From: an uncultured Acetatifactor sp.
GTDB lineage: Bacteria; Bacillota; Clostridia; Lachnospirales; Lachnospiraceae
DNA length: 64,000 nucleotides
Direction of reading: 5' to 3'
NCBI GenBank assembly: GCA_904501885.1
Contig: CAJGCP010000003.1
Span: forward strand, 1 to 64,000
In this document: positions 34,982 through 43,885 of the stretch, one piece after another
Numbering within the stretch: position 1 is the stretch's first letter
How the letters are laid out: every line of letters begins with the position of its first letter
The notes under the pieces: generated by a model
The model's input: only the letters and a program-made list of their open reading frames with translations
What the model was told of the DNA's origin: nothing
The model's database searches: none
Made by a program: the position numbers and the translations under genes

Positions 34982-36286
34982 ATGAAGGCACAAATCCTCA
35001 AATGGATTCGAAATGCATTTGTGTTGGTGCTTGGCAGCGCGCTGGTTGGCATTTTGCTGCTGACCCTTGTCTTTGCTCTGCCGGCGGAGCCTGTGAGAAA
35101 CCATGTGCTATCCGATGTCCCGGTGATGATGAGTGAGGAATTACCGGAGGGAGACTTCCTTCAGTATGTTTTTAAACACAAGGAATCCTTCACGGATGCC
35201 ATCATGGTACAGAATGCACTGGAAGATATCGAGGGAAAATCTGCTTACGAGCATGCCGTATGGGCATATCACAGAGATTTGGGCGACGAGGTGGTTTGGC
35301 AGGCGCTGGACACCCTGAAGGCATTGGGAGAGGGAGCGGATGCTTCCGAAATGTATCTGCGTACCTATGCCAGATATTGGCACGGATACCTGATGTACCT
35401 CAAACCTTTGCTTACCATTTTCTCTTGGCAGACCACTGTTTACATAGGAATTGCGCTGCAGCTGCTCTTGTTAGTGGCAGTGATTTGGCTGGCAGTGAAA
35501 AAGAAGACGATAGCAGTCCCCATTGCATTGGCTGTGGGAATGTTGTTTATGAAACCAGTGCTGATGCATGTATCCCTGACCATGTCGGTGTGCTGGGTGA
35601 TTACATTGGTGGCGCTCCTGATACAGATGTGGAAACACAAGTGGCTTGCAGAGAAACAACTCTATGGCGAATTTTTCTTGTGTGTAGGTATTGCTACAGC
35701 ATATTTTGATTTCCTGACCTATCCGCTGGTTACTTTAGGCGTACCTCTCTGTGTTTATTTCCTCATGTCAGAAGAAAATAACTTGGGAAAAAGGATTAGC
35801 CATCTGGCAATCAACACCATTGGTTGGGGGATTGGATACATAGGCATGTGGGCCATGAAGTGGATTATTTCCGATGTGACATTGCAGACCGGCACCATAA
35901 GAGATGCGGTATGGAATGTCATCGGACGGACGGAAGCCATTGGCGGAAGACCCCGCTTCAACGGTGCATTTTATGTTATGGGCATCAATTTGCAGGAGTA
36001 CTTTCTTCCTATATATAGTATAGTAGCAATTGCGTTGGCAGTAGTGGTAGTGGCGTTGGTTGTGCTCACGGCACGGAAGGGTGGCGTGAAGCCGACAATT
36101 TCTATTTTGATTCCCTACCTGCTGATTGCCCTCAGTCCCTTTGTTTGGATTACGGTGGTGCAACATCACTGTGCGCTGCACGCCAGATTCACATTCCGTA
36201 TCATTGCCTTGACCGCCATGGCATTTGCATGCATCGGTGTGGAGTGTGTCAGAGTGTTAAGGAACACAGACAGCCCAAGTGAGTAA
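34982..36286 (+). CDS. Polytopic membrane protein inside the alpha operon (unknown)
   Basis: I do not recognise the family. 434 residues with about eight to ten predicted membrane helices, the first at about residues 11-35, then a hydrophilic outer segment (about 36-135, with SAYEHAVWAYHRDLGDE), and helices such as VYIGIALQLLLLVAVIWLAV, then further ones to the C terminus. The layout recalls GT-C type or wall-polymer membrane enzymes, but no DxD/ExD-type motif is clear. It starts at the base after the infA stop, so it is translated from the infA message. No such gene sits between infA and rpmJ in the standard order. Confidence 0.75.
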   Translation: MKAQILKWIRNAFVLVLGSALVGILLLTLVFALPAEPVRNHVLSDVPVMMSEELPEGDFLQYVFKHKESFTDAIMVQNALEDIEGKSAYEHAVWAYHRDLGDEVVWQALDTLKALGEGADASEMYLRTYARYWHGYLMYLKPLLTIFSWQTTVYIGIALQLLLLVAVIWLAVKKKTIAVPIALAVGMLFMKPVLMHVSLTMSVCWVITLVALLIQMWKHKWLAEKQLYGEFFLCVGIATAYFDFLTYPLVTLGVPLCVYFLMSEENNLGKRISHLAINTIGWGIGYIGMWAMKWIISDVTLQTGTIRDAVWNVIGRTEAIGGRPRFNGAFYVMGINLQEYFLPIYSIVAIALAVVVVALVVLTARKGGVKPTISILIPYLLIALSPFVWITVVQHHCALHARFTFRIIALTAMAFACIGVECVRVLRNTDSPSE

Positions 36287-36322
36287 AAAATCAAAAAAAG
36301 GGTACTAAAAAAATAATGAAAA

Positions 36323-36358
36323 ATAGGGGTTGCCAATAGGAAAGCCCTATGATATAAT
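36323..36358 (+). promoter_or_regulatory. Promoter of rpmJ operon with overlapping dyad
   Basis: TTGCCA (36330-36335) and TATAAT (36353-36358), spacer 17 bp. ATAGGG at 36323-36328 and CCCTAT at 36345-36350 form an inverted repeat across the -35 box, a possible operator. This lets rpmJ-rplQ be transcribed apart from adk-infA. Confidence 0.7.
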
Positions 36359-36392
36359 TTAAAACGGTCTTTTTTGAAAGGAGGGTTTTAAC

Positions 36393-36506
36393 GTGAAGGT
36401 TAGATCATCAGTAAAACCAATTTGCGAGAAATGCAAAATCATCAAGAGAAAAGGACGCATCAGAGTAATCTGCGAGAATCCGAAGCACAAACAGAGACAG
36501 GGATAA
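36393..36506 (+). CDS. rpmJ: Ribosomal protein L36
   Basis: A 37-residue protein, zinc-ribbon form: KVRSSVKPICEKCKIIKRK, then VICENPKHKQRQG (Cys-Cys-Cys-His). Starts with GTG at 36393, with AAAGGAGGG upstream. Family length and position ahead of rpsM are as expected. Confidence 0.98.
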   Translation: MKVRSSVKPICEKCKIIKRKGRIRVICENPKHKQRQG

Positions 36507-36814
36507 TCACCGCTTGACACAGTGGAAACTGTGGAAAGGTAGTGAGTTCTTGTCCGGTTTTTATGTGCGGCTGACAGTGCGAAAGCACTGATTATCATAA
36601 AACACAGGATAGAGCTTACCGGAGATTACTTCTTGATACTGCGTGTATTCAGACGACGTAGATGGATCGGATGAATGTGTCCGATTGGGTGAAAACCCCA
36701 ATCAATTAGTAACAAATGGCGCAAACAATAACAGACCAAGAAGCGCCAAACACCGCTTAGGCGGAAACAATTCATAGCACCATAGTCAGGTGCAGAAAAA
36801 TGGAGGAAACGTAA
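36507..36814 (+). ncRNA. Multi-hairpin leader between rpmJ and rpsM
   Basis: A 308-nt gap with no open frame but dense pairing. Hairpins: 36518-36523/36528-36533 (CACAGT-GGAA-ACTGTG); a three-part stem with TCCGGT 36553-36558/ACCGGA 36618-36623, TTTTATG 36559-36565/CATAAAA 36596-36602 and CAGTGC-GAAA-GCACTG 36575-36590; ATCGGA 36666-36671/TCCGAT 36680-36685, overlapping GATTGGG 36683-36689/CCCAATC 36697-36703; GGCGC 36718-36722/GCGCC 36743-36747; CCGC-TTAG-GCGG 36753-36764; and GCACC 36777-36781/GGTGC 36789-36793 just before the rpsM ribosome site. It looks like an autoregulatory ribosomal-protein leader, perhaps for S4 or S13; the ligand is unknown. Confidence 0.65.
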
Positions 36815-37186
36815 ATGGCTCGTATCGCAGGTGTTGACTTACCTAGAGAGAAACGAATTGAAATCGGTTTGACCTATGTCTATGGAATCGGCAGAGCGAC
36901 TGCAAACAAGATTTTGGCAGAAGCAGGTGTAAATCCCGATACCAGAGTAAGAGACATTACCGACGATGAAACAAAGAAGATTGCAGACGCTATTGAAAAG
37001 TTGGGCGTTATGGTGGAAGGTGACTTGAGACGTGAAGTTGCTTTGAACATCAAGACCCTTCAGGAAATCGGTTGCTATCGTGGTATCCGTCATCGTAAAG
37101 GTCTTCCCGTTCGTGGTCAGAATACCAAGAACAATGCTAGAACCCGTAAGGGTCCTAAGAGAACCGTTGCTAATAAGAAGAAGTAA
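36815..37186 (+). CDS. rpsM: Ribosomal protein S13
   Basis: 123 residues. ARIAGVDLPREKRIEIGLTYVYGIG start and the RGIRHRKGLPVRGQNTKNNART C-terminal signature. ATG at 36815 with GGAGG upstream at about 36802-36806. Confidence 0.99.
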   Translation: MARIAGVDLPREKRIEIGLTYVYGIGRATANKILAEAGVNPDTRVRDITDDETKKIADAIEKLGVMVEGDLRREVALNIKTLQEIGCYRGIRHRKGLPVRGQNTKNNARTRKGPKRTVANKKK

Positions 37187-37238
37187 GCAAGCGGCTAAGT
37201 AACTGTAAACAAAAATGAGAAAGTAGGTTAGTTTAAAA

Positions 37239-37634
37239 ATGGCTAAACAAGTTGCAAAAAAAGTAACAAAAAAGCGCGTTAAGAAAAACGTTGAACGCGG
37301 ACAGGCACATATCCAGTCTTCCTTTAACAATACAATTGTTACATTGACTGACGCTGAGGGTAACGCTCTTAGCTGGGCAAGTGCCGGCGGTCTGGGATTT
37401 AGAGGTTCAAGGAAATCTACTCCATATGCTGCACAGATGGCAGCTGAAACAGCTACAAAGGCTGCTTTGGTACATGGATTGAAGACCGTAGACGTATTTG
37501 TAAAGGGTCCTGGTTCAGGACGTGAAGCTGCAATCAGAGCATTGGCAGCATGTGGTTTGGAGGTATTAAGTATCCGTGACGTAACTCCCGTTCCTCACAA
37601 TGGATGCCGTCCCCCCAAGAGACGTAGAGTTTAG
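37239..37634 (+). CDS. rpsK: Ribosomal protein S11
   Basis: 131 residues with HIQSSFNNTIVTLTDAEGN and the C-terminal DVTPVPHNGCRPPKRRRV signature. ATG 37239, 52 bp after rpsM. Confidence 0.99.
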   Translation: MAKQVAKKVTKKRVKKNVERGQAHIQSSFNNTIVTLTDAEGNALSWASAGGLGFRGSRKSTPYAAQMAAETATKAALVHGLKTVDVFVKGPGSGREAAIRALAACGLEVLSIRDVTPVPHNGCRPPKRRRV

Positions 37635-37699
37635 TAACAAACTAGGTTGGAAGAAGGTAGCATAGGCTACTGTAAACATCATTTAAAGGAGAAAATAAA

Positions 37700-38293
37700 A
37701 TGGCAGTAAATCGCGTACCAGTATTAAAGAGATGTAGATCTTTGGGCTTGGAGCCTTCCTATTTGGGATATGACAAGAAGTCCAACAGACAGAACGCAAG
37801 AGCAGGCAAGAAAGTAAGTGAGTACGGCTTGCAGCTTCGCGAAAAGCAGAAAGCAAAATTCATCTATGGCGTTCTGGAGAAGCCTTTCAGAAACTATTAT
37901 GAGAAGGCTGATAGAATGAAAGGAATGACCGGTGAAAACCTGATGGTTATGCTGGAGAGCAGACTTGACAGCGTTATCTTCAGAATGGGATTCGCAAGAA
38001 CCAGAAGAGAAGCAAGACAGGTTGTAGGTCACAAGCATGTGTTGGTGAACGGCAAGTGCGTAAACATTCCTTCTTACCTTATCAAGGCTGGAGATGTAAT
38101 CGAAATCAGCGAGAAGGCAAAATCTTTGCAGAGATATAAGGACATCGTAGAGGTTACCGGCGGTAGATTGGTACCTGAGTGGATGGATGTTGATACTGAT
38201 AACCTGAAGGGTAGCATCAAGAATCTTCCTACTCGTGAGATGATTGACGTTCCTGTAGATGAGATGCTTATCGTCGAGTTGTACTCCAAATAA
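37700..38293 (+). CDS. rpsD: Ribosomal protein S4
   Basis: 197 residues, with the S4 RNA-binding domain (SRLDSVIFRMGFARTRREARQ, then HKHVLVNGKCVNIPSYLIKAGDVI). AAAGGAG precedes ATG 37700. S4 lying inside the alpha operon is a clostridial feature; S4 is a known translational autoregulator in several bacteria. A small hairpin GTAGC-ATA-GGCTAC lies in the rpsK-rpsD spacer. Confidence 0.99.
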   Translation: MAVNRVPVLKRCRSLGLEPSYLGYDKKSNRQNARAGKKVSEYGLQLREKQKAKFIYGVLEKPFRNYYEKADRMKGMTGENLMVMLESRLDSVIFRMGFARTRREARQVVGHKHVLVNGKCVNIPSYLIKAGDVIEISEKAKSLQRYKDIVEVTGGRLVPEWMDVDTDNLKGSIKNLPTREMIDVPVDEMLIVELYSK

Positions 38294-38325
38294 GCCGTAG
38301 TGCATTCTAAAAGGAGGGTGTTCAA

Positions 38326-39282
38326 GTGTTTGATTTCGAAAGACCTAATATCAAGGTTGTTGAAATTTCAGAAGACAAGAAGTTTGGCCGTTTCGTAGCA
38401 GAGCCTTTGGAAAGAGGCTATGGTATTACCCTTGGTAATTCCTTGAGAAGAATTATGCTTTCTTCCCTGCCCGGAGCAGCAGTAAGCCAGGTGAAGATTG
38501 AAGGCGTTCAGCACGAATTCAGTTCTATCCCCGGTGTAAAAGAAGACGTTACTGAAATTATTATGAACATAAAGAGTCTTGCTATGAAAAACTCCAGCGA
38601 GACCAACGAACCTAAGACCGCTTACATTGAGTTTGAGGGCGAAGGCGTAGTGCGTGCATCCGACATTCAGGCAGATTCCGATATCGAGATTCTGAATCCT
38701 GATTTGGTAATTGCTACCCTGAGTGGCAAGAACACCAAGCTCTTTATGGAGCTGACCATTACCAAGGGTCGTGGATATGCAAGCGCAGACAAGAATAAGC
38801 ATGACGATCTGCCCATCGGCGTGATCGCTGTTGACTCCATCTACACACCCGTAGAGAGAGTAAATGTAATGGTAGATGATACTCGTGTTGGTCAGGTTAC
38901 CGACTTCGATAAGTTGACCTTGGATGTATTTACCAATGGCACCTTGATGCCCGAAGAAGCTGTCAGCCTGGCTGCAAAGGTTCTGAGCGAGCATCTGAGC
39001 CTGTTCATCGACCTGTCCGAAAATGCTAAGACCGCAGAGGTTATGGTAGAGAAGGAAGACGATGAGAGAGAGAAAGTTCTTGAGATGAGCATTGACGAAT
39101 TAGAGTTGTCTGTTCGTTCTTACAACTGCTTGAAGAGAGCCGGTATCAACACAGTAGAAGAACTGTGCAACAAGACTCCTGAAGACATGATGAAGGTTCG
39201 TAACTTGGGCCGCAAGTCTTTGGAAGAAGTTTTGGCTAAATTGAAAGAGTTGGGTCTTCAGTTGAATCCCAACGAGGAATAA
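38326..39282 (+). CDS. rpoA: RNA polymerase alpha subunit
   Basis: 318 residues: N-terminal assembly domain (GYGITLGNSLRRIMLSSLPG) and C-terminal DNA-binding domain (about residues 245-312, LELSVRSYNCLKRAGINTVEEL, NLGRKSLEEV). GTG start at 38326 preceded by AAGGAGGG. Confidence 0.99.
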   Translation: MFDFERPNIKVVEISEDKKFGRFVAEPLERGYGITLGNSLRRIMLSSLPGAAVSQVKIEGVQHEFSSIPGVKEDVTEIIMNIKSLAMKNSSETNEPKTAYIEFEGEGVVRASDIQADSDIEILNPDLVIATLSGKNTKLFMELTITKGRGYASADKNKHDDLPIGVIAVDSIYTPVERVNVMVDDTRVGQVTDFDKLTLDVFTNGTLMPEEAVSLAAKVLSEHLSLFIDLSENAKTAEVMVEKEDDEREKVLEMSIDELELSVRSYNCLKRAGINTVEELCNKTPEDMMKVRNLGRKSLEEVLAKLKELGLQLNPNEE

Positions 39283-39418
39283 TTTGTGAGTCTACCATGG
39301 CCGGTAATACCGATGAGTTCGGTTGTGGTTTATCTCTATATGGAAACGAATAATGCATTCGGTAAGTAAGTCCAAAGAGCGTGGCCGGATGTACCATGTT
39401 TGGAGAAAGGAAAGAATT

Positions 39419-39955
39419 ATGGCAAAGTACAGAAAACTTGGAAGAACATCTTCCCAGAGAAAAGCATTACTGAAGAATCAGGTTACAGCATTGATCTACA
39501 ATGGAAAAATCGTTACCACCGAAGCTAAGGCGAAGGAAGTAAAGAAGATCGCTGAAGGTTTGATTGCATTGGCTGTAAAGGAAAAGGAAAACTTCGAGAC
39601 TGTTACCGTTAGCGCAAAGGTTCCTGTAAAGGACAAAGATGGCAAGCGTGTAAAAGAGGTTGTTGATGGCAAGAAGGTAACTAAGTTCGAGACCATCGAG
39701 AAGGAAATCAAGAAGGATATGCCCAGCAGACTGCACGCAAGACGTCAGATGATGAAGGTTCTGTGTCCTGTAGTTGAGGTTCCTGAGAAGGCAGCCGGCA
39801 AGAAGAGAAACACCAAAGAAGTAGATTTGGTTGCTAAGCTTTTCGATGAGATCGCACCTAAGTATGTAGACCGTAAGGGTGGTTACACCAGAATCGTAAA
39901 GATTGGTCTTCGTAAGGGTGACGCAGCAATGGAAGTAATTCTTGAGCTGGTATAA
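39419..39955 (+). CDS. rplQ: Ribosomal protein L17 (long form)
   Basis: 178 residues from ATG 39419 with GAAAGGAAAG upstream. Core L17 motifs YRKLGRTSSQRKALLKNQ and GGYTRIVKIGLRKGDAA are intact. The middle (about residues 60-130) holds a Lys/Glu-rich insertion that makes it about 50 residues longer than the common 113-130. The 136-nt spacer after rpoA contains small hairpins (ACCGA-5-TCGGT; CGAAT-5-ATTCG). Confidence 0.98.
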   Translation: MAKYRKLGRTSSQRKALLKNQVTALIYNGKIVTTEAKAKEVKKIAEGLIALAVKEKENFETVTVSAKVPVKDKDGKRVKEVVDGKKVTKFETIEKEIKKDMPSRLHARRQMMKVLCPVVEVPEKAAGKKRNTKEVDLVAKLFDEIAPKYVDRKGGYTRIVKIGLRKGDAAMEVILELV

Positions 39956-39974
39956 TCTAAATACTGTATCCAAG

Positions 39975-40006
39975 AAGCACCGGTGTGAAAACATCGGTGC
40001 TTTTTT
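39975..40006 (+). terminator. Terminator of the alpha operon
   Basis: AGCACCGGTG pairs with CATCGGTGCT around TGAAAA, then six T. It closes rpmJ-rplQ; ecfA1, which usually follows, is 22 kb away. Confidence 0.93.
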
Positions 40007-40120
40007 GTACAATATTTGACGGATATGTGAAAATCTATGGTTTCTATATATATTGTTTTCTGAATGAGATTTTGATAGAATTAATATGGACTTTGACAAA
40101 TTGAAAAAAGGATTAAAACT

Positions 40121-42508
40121 ATGTACATATATAGCAACGTAGTCGCAGGACTATTATTTGTTAAGACCGAGAAAAGAACCGAAAAGTTCTTCATTAAAGA
40201 CAAGAGTGGAAGAGAGGTAATATGCCCCGTTTTAAAGATAACGGAGGAGGCGGACGGCTTCTCTGCAATGCTGGATGCATCGCTTCTTAGCCCTTGGTCT
40301 ATAAATGATCCTGTGCTCTACACGATTTCTGATGAAGAAGAGACTGTAAGGTTCGGACATATGACGCTTTCTACAGTGCAGAACAAAATGGTCCTTCTCA
40401 ACGGGTCTCCTGTATACCTCAGAGGATACATCAGAGGTATTGTAGCCCATGAGCATCCCAATATGACCGGAGGCAGTGATTATGATGCTGCAGTAAAGAA
40501 TATTAAACAGGCCAAAAAATACGGCTTTAATCTTGTAAGATTTCATTCTACCATTCCCTCAGAGGATTTTGTTCGTGCCGCTGATGAACTGGGAATGCTT
40601 GTGCATACAGAAATAGGCTTCGCTTATGATTATGATGAGCAGGGAAAAAAGAAAAATCTTGCCATGAACAACGAGAAATGGGGAGAGACCATATTGAAAT
40701 TTAGAAATTCTCCTTCCCTTGCCATCTTCTGTATTGGAAACGAAATGCACAACTCTGGACACTACCCCGAAGTTCACAGACTCTATGAGCAGGGCAAGGC
40801 ACTGGCTCCCAACAAACTTATCATGGACAATTCGGGATGGGGCGAATATGACCGCACGAGTGCCGATATATTCTGTCAGCACATAGCGTATTTCTTCCCT
40901 TACAAGCATCACGGCGATATGTTTATGACAGATGCCCCGTGGCATATCAATGGTTCCTCCTATGATGAACCGATGAAAACTGCAAGGGAAACAGGTAACG
41001 CTTCTACGCAAATTCATCGTTACGCAGAACCGTTGCGTCCTACCTTATCTCATGAAGCTATGCATTATATAGATATTCCCGACTACGTGGCTTTGAATGA
41101 AAAGTTTGATGCGTTCGCCGCTAAAGTCGGAGAAAAGTACCTTGCGGATCATGGCATTAGCAAGCCGCAGTATTTGACAACCTTGCCTGAGCTTATAAAG
41201 CGCAAGGGGCTTGAGGAATATATGCCGGATTACATCAAGGCATCACGCAAGTGGAAACTTATGGCGACCAAAATGTTCCTCGAAAAGCTTCGCCTTTCAA
41301 AACTGAACGGATTTGAGATGCTGCAGTTTTCAGATTGTTTAAAATACGAAAACAAAAACGGTATTGTTGACTTTTTTGATGATGATAAGGGCATAGACCC
41401 TGCATGGATGCGCCGTATGAATGATGATTTAGTGCTTCTTGCGGACAGAGAAAACGAATGGTACTTTGAAAATGAAAGCTTCGATGTGGATATATGCATC
41501 TCTGACTTTCTGCCTTCTCCTGAGATATCAGGAACCCTTGCTGTATATTTCGACGACGAAGAATTATTCTGCGGCAAAAAGTATATGCTTGCAGGCGGAC
41601 TGCAGACTTTGGCAAAGCTGAAAATTACTCCCAAGGCAACGGGAAAGGCACGTTGTGCAGTCCTAAAAGCCGTATTTTCTTCTGAGGACATTACTGTTGA
41701 AAATGAATGGGAAATATGGCTTTACCCGGCAATCAAGCAAACAATTTCTCCCGAAACGGAGATTTCAAACGAAAGCCTCAAATCATATCTTTCCTCCGGA
41801 CCAGAGAAAAGCGATCTATACGTTACGGATACCTTCGGTGAAAACGTATTCGATAAGCTGTCTGAAGGGAAAACCGTTGTTCTCTTCTACGAATATATGG
41901 CGGAGCGCAACAAATGGCAAATGCAGAGTACACTGGAACGTTTCAAACCTTGTATCTGGGACAGAGGAAGCAATTTGGGCGGAGTGATAGCTCACGAAGG
42001 TCTCAGAAAAGCTTTGGGAAGCGAAAAGTATTTTGACCTTAATATGCAGCCTCTTCTTGAAGGAGGATACAAGGTGAATCTGGACCACTTCCCCTGCAAG
42101 GTGAAGGAACATGTGATTGGTGTAGATAAGCCTGTTAGAGACAGAATGAAGGGACTCATCGAAGGAATTAAAACCTTCCAGGAAGACGACACTCTTCGCC
42201 GTTTTTCCCATTTATTCTCCTTTAAGGTAGGAAACGGAAATCTTATTGTCTGTACTTTTGCTTTGGATAAGTTGTCTGATCCCGTTGTATCCAATTTCTT
42301 ATCATATTTGATTGATAATGCAACGAATTTTGAATCGGAACTTTTCATAGAAGAAAACGAATTTAGAAAGTGGCTTGATGAGACGAATGCCACCGGCTTC
42401 CGTCCTGAGGACGTAATGAACTATTTCTGGCAAATAGACAACAAGCCCGTTGAAGATACTCTTTTCTGGGAAGAAGCTCATGTGGATCTTTCAAAAAGAA
42501 GACGTTGA
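40121..42508 (+). CDS. Glycoside hydrolase family 2-like protein lacking the sugar-binding domain
   Basis: 795 residues, no signal peptide, so intracellular. An Ig-like domain comes first (to about residue 95, ending with VRFGHMTLSTVQNKMVLLNGSPVYLRG), then a TIM barrel (about 100-440) with FNLVRFHSTIPSEDF, ADELGMLVHTEIG and GNEMH, whose Glu (about residue 208) is the likely acid/base; a nucleophile candidate is Glu in LSHEAMHYI. The N-terminal jelly-roll of normal GH2 enzymes is missing. The C-terminal 350 residues are beta-rich and unassigned. It could act on a beta-glucuronide or beta-galactoside from xylan or pectin; specificity is not readable. Confidence 0.72.
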   Translation: MYIYSNVVAGLLFVKTEKRTEKFFIKDKSGREVICPVLKITEEADGFSAMLDASLLSPWSINDPVLYTISDEEETVRFGHMTLSTVQNKMVLLNGSPVYLRGYIRGIVAHEHPNMTGGSDYDAAVKNIKQAKKYGFNLVRFHSTIPSEDFVRAADELGMLVHTEIGFAYDYDEQGKKKNLAMNNEKWGETILKFRNSPSLAIFCIGNEMHNSGHYPEVHRLYEQGKALAPNKLIMDNSGWGEYDRTSADIFCQHIAYFFPYKHHGDMFMTDAPWHINGSSYDEPMKTARETGNASTQIHRYAEPLRPTLSHEAMHYIDIPDYVALNEKFDAFAAKVGEKYLADHGISKPQYLTTLPELIKRKGLEEYMPDYIKASRKWKLMATKMFLEKLRLSKLNGFEMLQFSDCLKYENKNGIVDFFDDDKGIDPAWMRRMNDDLVLLADRENEWYFENESFDVDICISDFLPSPEISGTLAVYFDDEELFCGKKYMLAGGLQTLAKLKITPKATGKARCAVLKAVFSSEDITVENEWEIWLYPAIKQTISPETEISNESLKSYLSSGPEKSDLYVTDTFGENVFDKLSEGKTVVLFYEYMAERNKWQMQSTLERFKPCIWDRGSNLGGVIAHEGLRKALGSEKYFDLNMQPLLEGGYKVNLDHFPCKVKEHVIGVDKPVRDRMKGLIEGIKTFQEDDTLRRFSHLFSFKVGNGNLIVCTFALDKLSDPVVSNFLSYLIDNATNFESELFIEENEFRKWLDETNATGFRPEDVMNYFWQIDNKPVEDTLFWEEAHVDLSKRRR

Positions 42509-42563
42509 GCGATATAAATGATTCTGTGTTCATAACTGGGGGATTTTTGAATCTGATATGATG

Positions 42564-42614
42564 CCTTCAAAGTAGACAAGGTAAATAACCAAGACTACTT
42601 TGGAGGTGTTTTTT
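42564..42614 (+). terminator. Terminator of the GH2-like gene
   Basis: CCTTCAAAGTAG pairs with CTACTTTGGAGG, then TGTTTTTT. The 3' arm covers the stop codon of the converging reverse-strand gene. Confidence 0.7.
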
Positions 42615-43641
42615 GTTTAATAGGATTTTTCGATACAGTTGTGAGAATTGGTGTTTTCACGTTTTCCACAGCATTAATGGCAACTAAGAATGCCTCTTTC
42701 GCATCTTGTAGGGTAAAGCTGTTTTCCGGATGACCTTCGATTCGATTGATCAGTTCCTGCAGTTGTGCATTCATATCTTTGTACTTGGCAGGAAGATTGA
42801 TGATTTCGTGTTTCTCTGACTCGCTGTAGAATATCTCAATAAGGTCTCCTTCCTCTTTGTCGGCTTGTCGGTCTGCCCTTAGGGTGAGGTGGATATATCC
42901 TTTCTCCCCGATGAATTCCTTGCAGTTGTATGCTCTTAAATTTCGACTCCAGCCGGCTTCGTAGAATCCATGGCAACCGCCGGAAAGGGATAGCTGAACC
43001 GTACAATAATTATCGCAGGGAGAATCCGGATCCAAGGATATGCTGTTTCCTTGGATCTCAGTTATTTTTTGCCCAGAAATCCACTGCATCACATCCAGAT
43101 AATGGACACCGCAGTCCAGAATGGGAGGGCAGTCCTCCAAAAGCCTGCGGTATCGATGCCAGTCCAGTGCATGGTGATTCTGCACAAAATGAATGAGACG
43201 CAGATCGCCTATGGTTCCTGCATCTATCAGTTCTTTTACCTTTTGATACGAACGGTTGTGCCGCAGGATATGACCCACCAACACCTGAACAGTGCTTTTC
43301 TCGGCAATTCGGAAGAATTCCTCTCCTTCTGCTCTGGTAGAAGCTACTGGTTTTTCACAAAGTACATGCTTGCCGGCATTTACACAGTCCTTCATAATAT
43401 GAAGATGAGAATCCACATAGGTTGCAATGATTACAATATCCACATCATTCCGATTCAGATAGTGCGTGTAATCTGTACCGTATTCGGAGGCACCATATTT
43501 TTTTGCCATTAGTTGGGCTTTGTTCGAATCCCAGTCCACAACAGCCACGATTCGTATATTATCACGGTAATAGATATCGGCCAGATGTTCTTCTCCAATG
43601 TATCCGCACCCGACCACTACAATTCCGTATTCCTTATTCAT
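42595..43641 (-). CDS. Gfo/Idh/MocA family oxidoreductase
   Basis: 348-residue NAD(P)-dependent sugar or polyol dehydrogenase. Rossmann motif VVVGCGYIGEEHL at the N terminus, the CEKPVAST motif (catalytic Lys of the family) near residue 97, and the second half alpha/beta domain with GVHYLDVMQWI, supplying the catalytic His. ATG at 43641 has GGAGGG upstream; an in-frame extension lacks a ribosome site. It is on the reverse strand behind the AraC-type gene, and probably acts on a uronate-derived or related sugar. Confidence 0.9.
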   Translation of the reverse strand: MNKEYGIVVVGCGYIGEEHLADIYYRDNIRIVAVVDWDSNKAQLMAKKYGASEYGTDYTHYLNRNDVDIVIIATYVDSHLHIMKDCVNAGKHVLCEKPVASTRAEGEEFFRIAEKSTVQVLVGHILRHNRSYQKVKELIDAGTIGDLRLIHFVQNHHALDWHRYRRLLEDCPPILDCGVHYLDVMQWISGQKITEIQGNSISLDPDSPCDNYCTVQLSLSGGCHGFYEAGWSRNLRAYNCKEFIGEKGYIHLTLRADRQADKEEGDLIEIFYSESEKHEIINLPAKYKDMNAQLQELINRIEGHPENSFTLQDAKEAFLVAINAVENVKTPILTTVSKNPIKQKTPPK

Positions 43642-43885
43642 ACAAATTCCCTCCGAATTTTCGGACCCCATGCTACCATGACAATCCGCTGCATCTTTCG
43701 TTGAAATATAAGTTCTTATACATGATATTATAGTTTTGGCGATGTAAAAGCAAGTAAGTATCTTGCCGTAAAAATGACACTATTTTGCTTTAAATGGATA
43801 TTTACGATGAGATAGAAGAATGCTTGCCATCTGTAAGAATTAAGGTACAGCAAATTGCTTTTTTAATTTCCTGTGTTAAGGTCTT

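Noticed and set aside
40016..40050. Promoter for the GH2-like gene (TTGACG followed by TATATA)
   Set aside because: Spacing is about 23 bp, too long to call a sigma-70 promoter.
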